This document shows, in pieces, positions 40,675 through 49,244 of a stretch of DNA of 64,000 nt. Source of the stretch: Lysobacter capsici (lineage in GTDB: Bacteria; Pseudomonadota; Gammaproteobacteria; Xanthomonadales; Xanthomonadaceae); NCBI RefSeq assembly GCF_014779555.2, contig NZ_CP094357.1, positions 1,612,001 through 1,676,000 on the forward strand, read 5' to 3'. The notes beneath the pieces were generated by a model. It saw only the letters and a list, made by a program, of their open reading frames with translations, ran no database searches and was not told the DNA's origin. The translations under genes were made by a program, and so were the position numbers. Every line of letters starts with the position of its first letter. The first letter of the stretch is position 1.

Positions 40675-41814
40675 ATGATGCATGACGACATGTCCAGGGC
40701 GAAACGCGCGCGTGGGCTTCGTGACGGGGCGTTGAGCGGATCGGCGCTCGCGGACCGCATGGCGATGGCCGGATCGTCGACCGTGGACGACATCGCGCGC
40801 TTGGCCAATGTCTCGACCAAGACCGTATCGCGGGTGATCAACAAGTCGCCCCTGGTCAATGCCGAGACCCGCGAGCGCATCCTCGCGCTGATGAGCGGCC
40901 TGCGTTATCCGGGCGGCAGTCAAATGCCGGCGGAGACCGCGCCGCGGCGAAACTTGATCGGGCTGGTCTACGACAATCCCACCGCGCACTACGTCATCGA
41001 GATCCAGCGCAGCGTGCTCGCTGCGCTGAAGGACAGCGGCTTCGAACTGGTCGTGCACCCCTGCGACAGCAATCGCTCGGATTATGTCGACGGCGTGCGC
41101 CGTTTCAGTCTGCAGCACAAATTGCACGGGCTGATCCTGATTCCACGTGTGTCGGAGGATGAGCTGCTGGCGACGGCGCTGCGCGAAACCGGCTGTCGTT
41201 ATGTCCGCGTCGCCTCGATTCCCCTGGACGACCCGATGCGAACGGTGCTGACGCGCGATCGCCAGGCCGGTATCGAAGCCGCCCATCATCTGCTCTCGCT
41301 GGGGCATCGGCGGCTGGGCGTGATCACCGGGCCGCGGCGTTATCGCTCATCGATCGAGCGCGCGGAAGGTTTCGCCCAGCACCTGGCCGAAAGCGACGTC
41401 GGGCTGTCGTCGAAATGCGTGTATCTGGGCGGCTATACCTTCGAATCCGGCGTGGCCGGCGCGGAGTATCTGTTGGCGCAGACGCCGCGACCGACCGCGA
41501 TCTTCGCCTGCAACGACGAGATGGCGGCGGGCATCTACAAGGCGGCCATGCGTCTGGGGCTGTCGATTCCGGACGACCTGTCGGTGGTCGGTTACGACGA
41601 CAGCCCGCTGGCTTCGCAACTTTGGCCCAGCCTGACCACGATCCACTTGCCGGTTTCCGATGTCGGACGTCTGGCGGTGCAGTCGTTGCTGGGTCGCCCG
41701 GCAGCGGACAAAGCCGCGGCTGCGATGGTGGGTTGGCAGGCGGCGGTGACGCCTCGCCTCACCATTCGCGACTCTACCGGCGTACCGACCGGGCATCGAT
41801 CGGAGGCGTGCTGA
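40675..41814 (+). CDS. LacI-family regulator (pectin locus, first copy)
   Basis: The 379-residue regulator has an N-terminal HTH preceded by about 33 extra residues ('STVDDIARLANVSTKTVSRV', then 'INKSPLVNAETRERIL') and a periplasmic-binding-type sugar domain ('GLVYDNPTAHYVIEIQ', 'FACNDEMAAGIYKAAMRLG', 'VVGYDDSPLASQLWPSLT'). The start could also be ATG 40690. It is a close paralogue of the gene at 44289-45359; the recognition helices differ at few positions, so both may read ACCGGTGTCAT sites. The ligand is probably a pectin breakdown intermediate (inference). Confidence 0.9.
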   Translation: MMHDDMSRAKRARGLRDGALSGSALADRMAMAGSSTVDDIARLANVSTKTVSRVINKSPLVNAETRERILALMSGLRYPGGSQMPAETAPRRNLIGLVYDNPTAHYVIEIQRSVLAALKDSGFELVVHPCDSNRSDYVDGVRRFSLQHKLHGLILIPRVSEDELLATALRETGCRYVRVASIPLDDPMRTVLTRDRQAGIEAAHHLLSLGHRRLGVITGPRRYRSSIERAEGFAQHLAESDVGLSSKCVYLGGYTFESGVAGAEYLLAQTPRPTAIFACNDEMAAGIYKAAMRLGLSIPDDLSVVGYDDSPLASQLWPSLTTIHLPVSDVGRLAVQSLLGRPAADKAAAAMVGWQAAVTPRLTIRDSTGVPTGHRSEAC

Positions 41815-41846
41815 ATTCGCCGCAAACCCGCGGTCGGATCGAATCG

Positions 41847-42287
41847 TCAGCGTTTGCGCCTGTAGACGACGATGATGCTCAGGTCTTGCGCGCCGGTCTG
41901 GCGAAGGCCGTGGCGGCTGCCGTTCCGGGTCAGCACGGCGTCGCCGGCAACCACGTTGCGTCGTTTCCCATCCAGGGTCAGCTCGCCCTGTCCCGACACG
42001 ATATAGTAGATCTCGTCCTTGTCGTTGGTGTGTTCGCCGATCGACGCACCCGGATGCAGCGCGCGTTGGCGGAACACGATGTCGAAATCGCTGGCGTGTT
42101 CGAAGAACGGATACGCGGTCGTCGTGCCGTCGCCTTCATGCGGTCCGGGCTGCTCCACCGCGATGTCGGCGGCGCGCTCGACGTACGAATCCGAGCGCGA
42201 GAGCAGGGCGCGATCGGCGGCCAGGGCCGCCGGTGCCGCGAGCGCCGACGCGATGACGATGGCTTGGCTGAAGGCGTGGAGATTCAC
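41847..42287 (-). CDS. Secreted cupin protein
   Basis: The 146-residue protein has a signal peptide ('NLHAFSQAIVIASALAAPAA', ends near 'ALAAD') and one cupin domain (about 65-142) with 'GASIGEHTNDKDEIYYIVSG' carrying H, E and a later 'NGSRHG'. It is the third gene of the kduI-kduD-cupin operon. The cytoplasmic cupin KdgF linearises unsaturated galacturonate in other pectin degraders; this protein might do similar work in the periplasm. That is inference from domain and context, not from close identity. Confidence 0.8.
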   Translation of the reverse strand: MNLHAFSQAIVIASALAAPAALAADRALLSRSDSYVERAADIAVEQPGPHEGDGTTTAYPFFEHASDFDIVFRQRALHPGASIGEHTNDKDEIYYIVSGQGELTLDGKRRNVVAGDAVLTRNGSRHGLRQTGAQDLSIIVVYRRKR

Positions 42288-42308
42288 GATGAAAGCTCCG
42301 ATTGGAGG

Positions 42309-43070
42309 TCAGCGGGCCAGCCAGCCGCCATCGACTGGCAGGATCGCGCCGTTGACGTAGTCCGAGGCGCGGCTGGCCAGAAACACCGCCGCGCCGCCGA
42401 GGTCGGAGGGCTCGCCCCAGCGCCCGGCCGGAATGCGCGCGAGGATGTCGCGATTGCGCGACTCGTCGGCGCGCAGTTGCGCGGTGTTGTCGGTGCTCAT
42501 ATAGCCCGGCGCGATCGCGTTGACGTTCAGCCCCTTGCCGGCCCATTCGTTGGCGAGCAGACGGGTGATCCCGGCCAGACCGGATTTGCTGGCGGTGTAG
42601 GAGGGCACGCGGATCCCGCCCTGGAACGACAGCATCGAGGCGATGTTGATGATCTTGCCGCGTCCGCCGGCGATCATGCGCTTGCCGGCGGCCTGGGCGA
42701 GAAAGAACGCGCTCTTGAGATTGACGTTCATCACCGCATCCCAATCGGCCTCGCTGAAATCGATCGCGTCGGTGCGCCGGATCAGGCCGGCGTTGTTGAC
42801 CAGGATGTCGACGCCGCCCAGCGTCCGCACGGTGTCGTCGACGATGCGTTCGATCGGCTCCAGGCTCGACAGATCGGCCTCGATCGCATGCGCGCGCCGG
42901 CCCAGGCCGCGCACTTGCTCGAGGGTGTCCTGCGAGGAGCCGCTGGCGACGCAGGCGATGTCGGCGCCGGCTTGCGCGAGCGCGAGCGCGATGCCCTGGC
43001 CCAGGCCGCGATTGGCGCCGGTGACCAGGGCGACCTTGCCGTTGAGGCTGAAAGGATGGTCGTGGCTCAC
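42309..43070 (-). CDS. kduD: 2-dehydro-3-deoxy-D-gluconate 5-dehydrogenase KduD
   Basis: KduD reduces 2,5-diketo-3-deoxygluconate to KDG with NAD(P)H. The 253-residue SDR has 'VTGANRGLGQGIALALAQAG' (about 16-35), 'LVNNAGLIRR', 'YTASKSGLAGITRLLANEWA' with Y-x3-K, and 'NAIAPGYMSTDNTAQLR', which is characteristic of KduD. It is 10 bp downstream of kduI and 21 bp upstream of the cupin gene, one operon. Confidence 0.94.
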   Translation of the reverse strand: MSHDHPFSLNGKVALVTGANRGLGQGIALALAQAGADIACVASGSSQDTLEQVRGLGRRAHAIEADLSSLEPIERIVDDTVRTLGGVDILVNNAGLIRRTDAIDFSEADWDAVMNVNLKSAFFLAQAAGKRMIAGGRGKIINIASMLSFQGGIRVPSYTASKSGLAGITRLLANEWAGKGLNVNAIAPGYMSTDNTAQLRADESRNRDILARIPAGRWGEPSDLGGAAVFLASRASDYVNGAILPVDGGWLAR

Positions 43071-43080
43071 GCGCGCGTCC

Positions 43081-43926
43081 TCACTTGAGCTGGCAGATGT
43101 CGAGTTGATGCATGTCGGTGTAGTCGAGGTTCTCGCCGCCCATGGCCCAGATGAAGCAGTAGTTCTTGGTGCCCGAGCCCATGTGGATCGACCACGGCGG
43201 CGAGACTACGGCCTCGTCGTTGCCGATCACCAGATGGCGCATGTCGGCCGGTTCGCCCATGAAATGCATGACCCGCTGATCGCCCAGATCGAAGTAGAAA
43301 TACACCTCCGAGCGACGATCGTGCAGATGCGGCGGCATGGTGTTCCACACGCTGCCCGGCTTGAGCACGGTCAAGCCCAGCAGCAGCTGGCACGAGCGGC
43401 AGGTGGCCGGAACGATGTACTGATAGATCGTGCGTTCGTTCGAGGTTTCCAGCGCGCCGCGTTGCAGCGGCACGGCCTGGTCGATCGAGATATGCACGGT
43501 TTCGTAGCGCGCGTGCGCCGGCGTCGAAGCGAGATAGAACTTGGCAGGCTGCGCGGCATCGGCTGAGGCGAAGCTCACTTCGGCGCTTCCCATCGGCACG
43601 TACAGGCCGTCTCGGGGTTGCAGCGAATAGCTTTGCCCATCGACCACGACCGTGCCGGCGCCGCCGCCGACGTTGACGATGCCCAGTTCGCGGCGCTCGA
43701 GGAACGGCTTGCCCGCGGCCGAGGCCGGTTCGCTGTGGACCGGCAGACTGACCGTCGCATGCGTGGGCGCGGCGCCGCCGATCACGAAACGTTCGTTGTG
43801 CGAATAGTTCAGGCGCACCTCGCCGTCGGCGAACAGGTCGCCGATCAGATAGCGATCGCGCAGTTGCTGGTTGCTGGCGCCGGCCATCATGTCCGGATGG
43901 GTCGCGTGATACGTCTTTTGGAACAT
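43081..43926 (-). CDS. kduI: 5-dehydro-4-deoxy-D-glucuronate isomerase KduI
   Basis: KduI isomerises the linear keto-uronate from unsaturated pectin ends to the 2,5-diketo acid used by KduD. The 281-residue protein has the zinc-binding '[18 protein letters not shown]' (H-x-H...E) and ends '[16 protein letters not shown]', both family hallmarks. GGGAG precedes ATG 43926. An ACCGGTGTCAT operator lies about 76 bp upstream. It is the first gene of the kduI-kduD-cupin operon. Confidence 0.96.
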   Translation of the reverse strand: MFQKTYHATHPDMMAGASNQQLRDRYLIGDLFADGEVRLNYSHNERFVIGGAAPTHATVSLPVHSEPASAAGKPFLERRELGIVNVGGGAGTVVVDGQSYSLQPRDGLYVPMGSAEVSFASADAAQPAKFYLASTPAHARYETVHISIDQAVPLQRGALETSNERTIYQYIVPATCRSCQLLLGLTVLKPGSVWNTMPPHLHDRRSEVYFYFDLGDQRVMHFMGEPADMRHLVIGNDEAVVSPPWSIHMGSGTKNYCFIWAMGGENLDYTDMHQLDICQLK

Positions 43927-43996
43927 CGGGGAACTCCCTGGAAGCGGGCGCGCACGGCGCGGCGTCGGTTTCGAGCGATTCTAGTCCCGAAAGGTA

Positions 43997-44007
43997 ACCG
44001 GTGTCAT
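43997..44007. promoter_or_regulatory. Pectin-regulon operator (ACCGGTGTCAT)
   Basis: An exact motif copy inside GGTAACCGGTGTCATTAG, about 76 bp upstream of kduI. The remaining 44008-44288 to lacI contains no gene I can support. Confidence 0.65.
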
Positions 44008-44288
44008 TAGCCTGGACAAGAGCTGTCAGGTGGGGGTTGGCGGTCGGGATTCATGGCCGCGCCTGCGTTGCCGGCAGCGGTATGGGCGGGGCATCGCGGG
44101 TCGATGCGCGCGCGGTGGTGAGCGCGTTCGCTAGGCCACATTCGCCACCGGATTCGCCAGCGGCGTGACGCCGGATCGCTGGCCGGCGTTCTATTGCGTG
44201 GCCGGTCGCAAACGATGCGCGATCACACGCTCAGGACCCGCGTGCTTTCGCGCGCAATCGCTGTTGATATGGCCGTACTTGCGCTCGC

Positions 44289-45359
44289 TCAATACGCCGG
44301 CGGCTGACAGGAATCGCGCACGATCAGATGCGGCCGCACGCTGGCCGAGGCCACCACCGCGGCGGCGCCGGACTCGGGCTGCAGCAGCATCGAAGCGGCG
44401 ATGCGGCCCATGTCGCGCACCGGCAGACGCACCGAACTGAGCGCCGGCCACAACCGCGAGGCCAGCGGGCTGTCGTCGAAACCGATCACCGACAACTGCT
44501 GCGGAATGCTGATGCCCGAGCGCAGCGCGACCTTGTATACGCCGGCGGCCATTTCGTCGTTGCCGGTGAAGATCGCGCTGGGCCGCTGGCTGCCGGAGAG
44601 CAGCAGTTCCGCCGCCGCGACGCCCGATTCGAAGGTGTAACCGGCCTCGACGATGCGCGTGGACGGCAGTTCTATGCCGCGCTTGGCCAACGCATCGACG
44701 AAACCGGCGGTGCGCTCGTGGGCCGAGCGGTAGCTCGACGGACCGGTGATCAGGGCGATGTCGCGATGTCCCAGCGATTGCAGATAGTCGGCCGCTTCGG
44801 CGGCGCCGTCGCGGTCGTGGGTGATGACCATGCGCGAAGATTCGTCCAGCGACACCGAGGCGATGCGCGAGTAGCGACAGCCGATATCGGCGAGCATGTC
44901 GGCCAAGGCCTGGTCTTCCGACACGCGCGGCACCAGCATCACCCCGTGCAGTTTCTGCTGCTGGACGAAGCGGCGCACGCCGTCGATATAGCCCGGGCTG
45001 CGGCTGTCGCAAGGGTGCACGACCAGCTCGAAACCCGAATCGCGGATCGCGTCGAGCGCGCCGTACTGCATGTTGACGATGTACTGCGCGGTCGGGTTGT
45101 CGTAGACCATGCCGATCAGGAACGAGCGGCGGAACGCCAGCCCGCGCGCGAACGGATCGGGGGTGTAGTTGAACTCGCGCATCACCGCTTCGACCCGCTC
45201 GCGGGTTTCCTGATGCACCAGCGGCGACTGATTGAGCACCCGCGATACGGTCTTCTTCGACACGTCGGCCAGACGCGCGATGTCGTTGATCGTCTTGGCC
45301 CGATCCGGGATCGTCCGCGCCTGGGCCGGAACAGGTGCTTCAGTTTTCTTGCGCGGCAT
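44289..45359 (-). CDS. LacI-family regulator (pectin locus, second copy)
   Basis: The 356-residue regulator has 'KTINDIARLADVSKKTVSRV' and 'LNQSPLVHQETRERVEAVM' as HTH and hinge, and a sugar-binding domain with 'GMVYDNPTAQYIVNMQYG' and 'GNDEMAAGVYKVALRSG'. It is paralogous to the first LacI across its full length. It has no ACCGGTGTCAT copy at its own promoter, so unlike the first copy it may not be autoregulated by that site. The basic N-terminus 'MPRKKTEAPVPAQARTIPDR' precedes the HTH. Confidence 0.92.
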   Translation of the reverse strand: MPRKKTEAPVPAQARTIPDRAKTINDIARLADVSKKTVSRVLNQSPLVHQETRERVEAVMREFNYTPDPFARGLAFRRSFLIGMVYDNPTAQYIVNMQYGALDAIRDSGFELVVHPCDSRSPGYIDGVRRFVQQQKLHGVMLVPRVSEDQALADMLADIGCRYSRIASVSLDESSRMVITHDRDGAAEAADYLQSLGHRDIALITGPSSYRSAHERTAGFVDALAKRGIELPSTRIVEAGYTFESGVAAAELLLSGSQRPSAIFTGNDEMAAGVYKVALRSGISIPQQLSVIGFDDSPLASRLWPALSSVRLPVRDMGRIAASMLLQPESGAAAVVASASVRPHLIVRDSCQPPAY

Positions 45360-45494
45360 GGGCGAGGGAGCCGGGGGAGCGTTGTGGGGATTCTAGCCCG
45401 CATCGCCGGGTCAGGGCGCCCGGCTCCGCCCTCGCGTGTCCGCGTCCACCGCCATCGGCCGCGCCGGGACGAACCCGGCGCGGACGCGGGCGCA

Positions 45495-46778
45495 TCAGTG
45501 CTTGAGCAGGGACGGCAGCCACAACGACAGCTGCGGGACAAAGGTCACCACCAGCAGCACCGCCAGCGCCGACAGCCAGAACGGCCAGATCGTGCGCAGG
45601 GATTCGCCGATGGTGATCTTGCCGATCGCGGTGCCGACGAACAGCACCGAGCCCAACGGCGGCGAGATCAGGCTGATGCCGCCCTTGAGGATCAGGATGA
45701 TGCCGAAATGCACCGGGTCGACCCCGATGGCCTTGGCCAGCGGCAGGAAGATCGGCGTGCAGATGATGATCATCGGCGCCAGATCCATGAACGTGCCCAG
45801 CACCAGCAGGATCAGGATCATCAGCAGCAACAGCAGGTTCTTGTCGGTGGTCAGGCTGGTCAACGCGTCCACCGCGGCGGTCGGCACCTGCAGATACGCC
45901 AGCAGCCAGCCGAACGACGCGGCCGAGGCGATCACGAACAAGATCATGCCGGTGGTGCGCGCCGCGCTGGCCACGGTCTCGAGAAAATCGCCCCAGCGCA
46001 GGTTGCGGTACACCAGCGCGGTGACCAGCAGCGCATACACCACCGCGATCGCCGCGCTCTCCACCGCGGTGAAGATGCCGGCGCGGATGCCGACGAAGAT
46101 CAACGCGACCAGCAGCAAGCCCGGCAGCGCGGCGACGAAGCGGCGCGCGACCACGGCGAAGCCGGGGAAGGCTTCGACCGCGTAGCCGCGGCGGCGGGCG
46201 ATGATCCAGGTCGTGGTCATCAGCGTCACCGTCATCAGCAGCGCGGGCACGATGCCGGCGGCGAACAGGTCGGCGATCGAAATGCTGCCGCCGGCCGAGG
46301 CCGAGTACAGGATCAGATTGTGCGAGGGCGGCACCAGCAGCGCGACCATCGCCGCGGTCATGGTGACATTGACGGCGAAATCGCGATCGAAGCCGCGCTT
46401 GGCCATCTGCGGAATCATCGCGCCGCCGATCGCGGACACGTCGGCGATGGCCGAGCCGGACACGCCGCCGAAGAACAGCGACGACAGCACGCTGACCTGG
46501 CCCAGTCCGCCGCGCAGATGCCCGACCAGGGCCGAGGCGAGACCGATCAGGCGCTCGGAGATGCCGCCGCGCAACATGATCTCGCCGGCGAAGATGAACA
46601 ACGGAATCGCGATCAGCGAGGCCGAGCCCGCGCCCGCGGCGGTCTGCTGCACCACCACGATCGGCGGCAGGCCGATATAGATCAAGGTCGCCAGCGCCGA
46701 GGCCGACAACGAATACGCCACCGGCACGCCGATGATCAGCAGCGCGGCGAATACGCCAAACAAAATCGCGACTTCCAT
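45495..46778 (-). CDS. dctM: TRAP transporter large permease (DctM type)
   Basis: The 427-residue protein has about 12 membrane segments, starts 'MEVAILFGVFAALLIIGVPV' and contains 'SGSAIADVSAIGGAMIPQMA' and 'GTFMDLAPMIIICTPIFLPL', DctM signatures. It drives Na+-coupled uptake of acidic substrates. In this locus the likely cargo is unsaturated or saturated galacturonides. An upstream extension of the frame is rejected because it overlaps dctQ. ATG 46778 abuts dctQ. Confidence 0.93.
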   Translation of the reverse strand: MEVAILFGVFAALLIIGVPVAYSLSASALATLIYIGLPPIVVVQQTAAGAGSASLIAIPLFIFAGEIMLRGGISERLIGLASALVGHLRGGLGQVSVLSSLFFGGVSGSAIADVSAIGGAMIPQMAKRGFDRDFAVNVTMTAAMVALLVPPSHNLILYSASAGGSISIADLFAAGIVPALLMTVTLMTTTWIIARRRGYAVEAFPGFAVVARRFVAALPGLLLVALIFVGIRAGIFTAVESAAIAVVYALLVTALVYRNLRWGDFLETVASAARTTGMILFVIASAASFGWLLAYLQVPTAAVDALTSLTTDKNLLLLLMILILLVLGTFMDLAPMIIICTPIFLPLAKAIGVDPVHFGIILILKGGISLISPPLGSVLFVGTAIGKITIGESLRTIWPFWLSALAVLLVVTFVPQLSLWLPSLLKH

Positions 46779-47305
46779 TATTCGCTCCGGGCCGGGGCGG
46801 GGGAAACCAGCACGGTGAACAGCCGTTGCAGCGCGAACAGCGCCATCAACGCGCCGCCCGTAGCCATCGGCGCGAACACCGCGCTCTGCGGCAGCGGCGC
46901 GCCCGCCATCGGGATGTCGATGCCGTCGAGCAGCAACTGCGTCCCCCACACCGCCAGGGCGCCGCCGATGATCGCGATCACGCTGTTGGACAGCGCCAGC
47001 AGCACGCGCTTGATCGGCGGCGGGGCGGTATGCACCAGCACGAAGAAACCGAAATGCGCGCCGCGATGCACGCCCGCGGCGGCGCCGAAGCTCATCGCGG
47101 TGTTGAGCAGGATCAAGGCCACAGGTTCCGTCCAGCCCGGCGAGTCGTTGATCACGTAGCGCGCGAACACCTGCAGCGCCTGCACCGCGACCATGCCGAG
47201 CAAGGCCGCCCCGGCGATCGCGACTGCGCCGGCGGCGATGCGGTCCAGCAGGCCGAGCGCCACCGGCTGTTCGGCGTGCTCATGCGTATCGAGAGTCTCT
47301 TCCAC
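46778..47305 (-). CDS. dctQ: TRAP transporter small permease (DctQ type)
   Basis: A 175-residue protein with four membrane segments and 'ARYVINDSPGWTEPVALILL' (about 49-68), typical of DctQ. It bridges the binding protein and DctM. It shares one base with dctM and lies 10 bp after dctP in the transcript. Confidence 0.9.
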   Translation of the reverse strand: MEETLDTHEHAEQPVALGLLDRIAAGAVAIAGAALLGMVAVQALQVFARYVINDSPGWTEPVALILLNTAMSFGAAAGVHRGAHFGFFVLVHTAPPPIKRVLLALSNSVIAIIGGALAVWGTQLLLDGIDIPMAGAPLPQSAVFAPMATGGALMALFALQRLFTVLVSPAPARSE

Positions 47306-47315
47306 GGTCGATGCC

Positions 47316-48308
47316 TCAAGCCAGGGAGCGGATGTCGCGGTACAGCGCTTGCAGCGCCGGCACGCGGTGGTAGTCGGACAGCAGCGGCTGCACCGCCTTG
47401 CGGAACGCGGGCAGGTCGCATTCGTTCATCCGTACGCCGGCGGCGATCAAGGCGGTGCGCGCCTGCGCTTCGGACTCGTCCCACAGCTCGCGCATCACCG
47501 CGACCGAGCGGCGGGCGATGTCGAGCAACAAGCTGCGATCGTCGGCGCGCAGCGAATCGAAGCTGCGCCTGGACATCAGCAGCACATCCGGCGCGTAGGA
47601 ATGCTCGCTCTGCGACCAGTAACGCGCCGCCTCGAACTGGCGGCTGGAATGGAAGCTGCGCAGATTGTTCTCGGCGCCGTCGATCAGATGGGTCTGCAGC
47701 GCGGAGAACACCTCGCCGTACGCGAGCGGCGTCGGATTGCCGCCGAGCATGCGGATCATGCGCATGAAGATGTCCGACGAGGGCACCCGGAACTTCAGCC
47801 CGTGCAGATCGGCCGGGCCGACGATGGGCTTGCGCGCGTTGTAGAAGCAGCGCGCGCCGCAGTCGTAGATCGCCAGGCCGACCAGATCGCGCGCGCCGAA
47901 GCCGCGCAGCACCTGCGCGCCGACCGGGCCGTCCAGCGCGCGGCGCAGATGCGCCACCGAATCGAACACATACGGCAGCGATAGCACCTGGGTCAGCGGG
48001 AAGGCGTTGTTGAGCGCGCCGCTGTAGACGCGGGTGATGTCGATCGCGCCGAAGCGCGCCATGTCGATGGCTTCGGACTCGCGGCCGAGCTGGCCGGAGT
48101 GATACATGCGCAGGCGCAACCGTCCATCGGTGGCGCGCTCGAGTTCGCGGCCGATCCACTCGATCGCCGCGACCGTCGGGTAATCCTTGACGTGCACGTC
48201 GGTCGCGGTCAGCAGCCGATGGCCATCGCCCGCCCGCAGCGCGGCCGGCACCGCGGTCGCCACGCCGGCGGCGCCCAAGCCCAACAGGAAGTCGCGTCGC
48301 GTCGTCAT
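47316..48308 (-). CDS. dctP: TRAP transporter substrate-binding protein (DctP type)
   Basis: The 330-residue periplasmic protein starts 'MTTRRDFLLGLGAAG', a twin-arginine-like signal. The DctP fold follows: 'HSGQLGRESEAIDMARFGAI', 'LPYVFDSVAHLRRALDG', 'LKFRVPSSDIFMRMIRMLGG' (with the carboxylate-binding Arg) and 'EVFSALQTHLIDGAENN'. The close Arg and Asn pattern fits sugar-acid ligands. It follows the hydratase gene by one base. Confidence 0.92.
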   Translation of the reverse strand: MTTRRDFLLGLGAAGVATAVPAALRAGDGHRLLTATDVHVKDYPTVAAIEWIGRELERATDGRLRLRMYHSGQLGRESEAIDMARFGAIDITRVYSGALNNAFPLTQVLSLPYVFDSVAHLRRALDGPVGAQVLRGFGARDLVGLAIYDCGARCFYNARKPIVGPADLHGLKFRVPSSDIFMRMIRMLGGNPTPLAYGEVFSALQTHLIDGAENNLRSFHSSRQFEAARYWSQSEHSYAPDVLLMSRRSFDSLRADDRSLLLDIARRSVAVMRELWDESEAQARTALIAAGVRMNECDLPAFRKAVQPLLSDYHRVPALQALYRDIRSLA

Positions 48309-48309
48309 G

Positions 48310-49140
48310 TCATGCGTTCCTCGGATCGGTGGCCGTCATCGTTTCGCAAAACACGCTGCCCCAGCGGCCGAAATCGACCCGCGCGCGCTGACCGGCGACG
48401 ATATCGTGGATGCCGGTGGTAGCGCCGGTGGCGATGTGCATGCCGGCCTTGAGCGGATAACCGCGACGCGCGCAACGCGCAAGCGCGAAACGCAATGCCG
48501 CCAGCAGGCCGCCGGGAATGGAGGCGCTGCCGCCTCGGCCCACCGAACGATCGTCGATGAAGGTTTCGCAGACCAGTTCGGCGTCGTCGATGTGCTGCCA
48601 GTCCTCGATCCGCGGCCCGAGGATCAGGCCGGAGTTGTTGCCGAAGTCGGAGACCACCACCGCCGGGCCGAGGATATTGATCAAGGGCAGCGGACTGCCG
48701 GCCAGTTCGACGCCGACCGCGAGCGAATCCACCAGTGAGGCCGCTTCGGCCGCGCTGTACTCGGTCTTGTCCGCGGGCGCGTCGTCGCGCAGGGTGAACA
48801 CGTACTCGGCCTCGACCGCGGCGAAGCCGTCGCGAATGATCGGGAAGCGGCCGCTTTGCCCAGCCGCGACGCGCTGCACGGCGTCGGCGAAAATCGGGCC
48901 GACCAGACGCTCCTCGCCGAGCACGCGCTCCCATTGCTCGGGAATGCGCCCGACCTTCCAGCCGGCCAGCGGCCGATCCCACAGCGCGATCGCGCGATCC
49001 TGCACGCGGTAACCCTCATCCAGGCTCTGCGGCTGCGGCCCCGGGTAAAGCGCGAGTGCCTGGGCGCCCAGGCGGGCGTCGACCAACCGGGTCGCGAGCG
49101 CGGCCGCGTCGATAGGGTCGTGGAGAGGTTGGTTCGCCAT
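48310..49140 (-). CDS. 2-keto-4-pentenoate hydratase/FAH-family protein
   Basis: The 276-residue protein is of the fumarylacetoacetase/hydratase superfamily. It has 'GWKVGRIPEQW', metal-ligand region 'VEAEYVFTLRDDAP', 'SLAVGVELAGSPLP' and 'GATTGIHDIVAGQRARVDFG'. MhpD-type enzymes hydrate 2-keto-4-pentenoates from aromatic degradation, but no aromatic genes are nearby. Here it is the first gene of a hydratase-dctP-dctQ-dctM operon, 55 bp from an ACCGGTGTCAT operator. I infer action on a 2-keto or unsaturated sugar acid from pectin. ATG 49140 chosen over an upstream frame that covers the operator. Confidence 0.82.
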   Translation of the reverse strand: MANQPLHDPIDAAALATRLVDARLGAQALALYPGPQPQSLDEGYRVQDRAIALWDRPLAGWKVGRIPEQWERVLGEERLVGPIFADAVQRVAAGQSGRFPIIRDGFAAVEAEYVFTLRDDAPADKTEYSAAEAASLVDSLAVGVELAGSPLPLINILGPAVVVSDFGNNSGLILGPRIEDWQHIDDAELVCETFIDDRSVGRGGSASIPGGLLAALRFALARCARRGYPLKAGMHIATGATTGIHDIVAGQRARVDFGRWGSVFCETMTATDPRNA

Positions 49141-49189
49141 GCTTGAGCCGATCCCGGGGCAAATCCTGTCTGCGGCTGTTGTATAGGAA

Positions 49190-49200
49190 ACCGGTGTCAT
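49190..49200. promoter_or_regulatory. Pectin-regulon operator (ACCGGTGTCAT), divergent
   Basis: An exact motif between the hydratase-TRAP operon (55 bp) and the pectate-lyase-like gene (50 bp). Position suggests joint control of both directions. Confidence 0.65.
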
Positions 49201-49244
49201 TGACAATCCGGTCGTATGCTTGGCTCACAACCTGGGAGGGTGGG

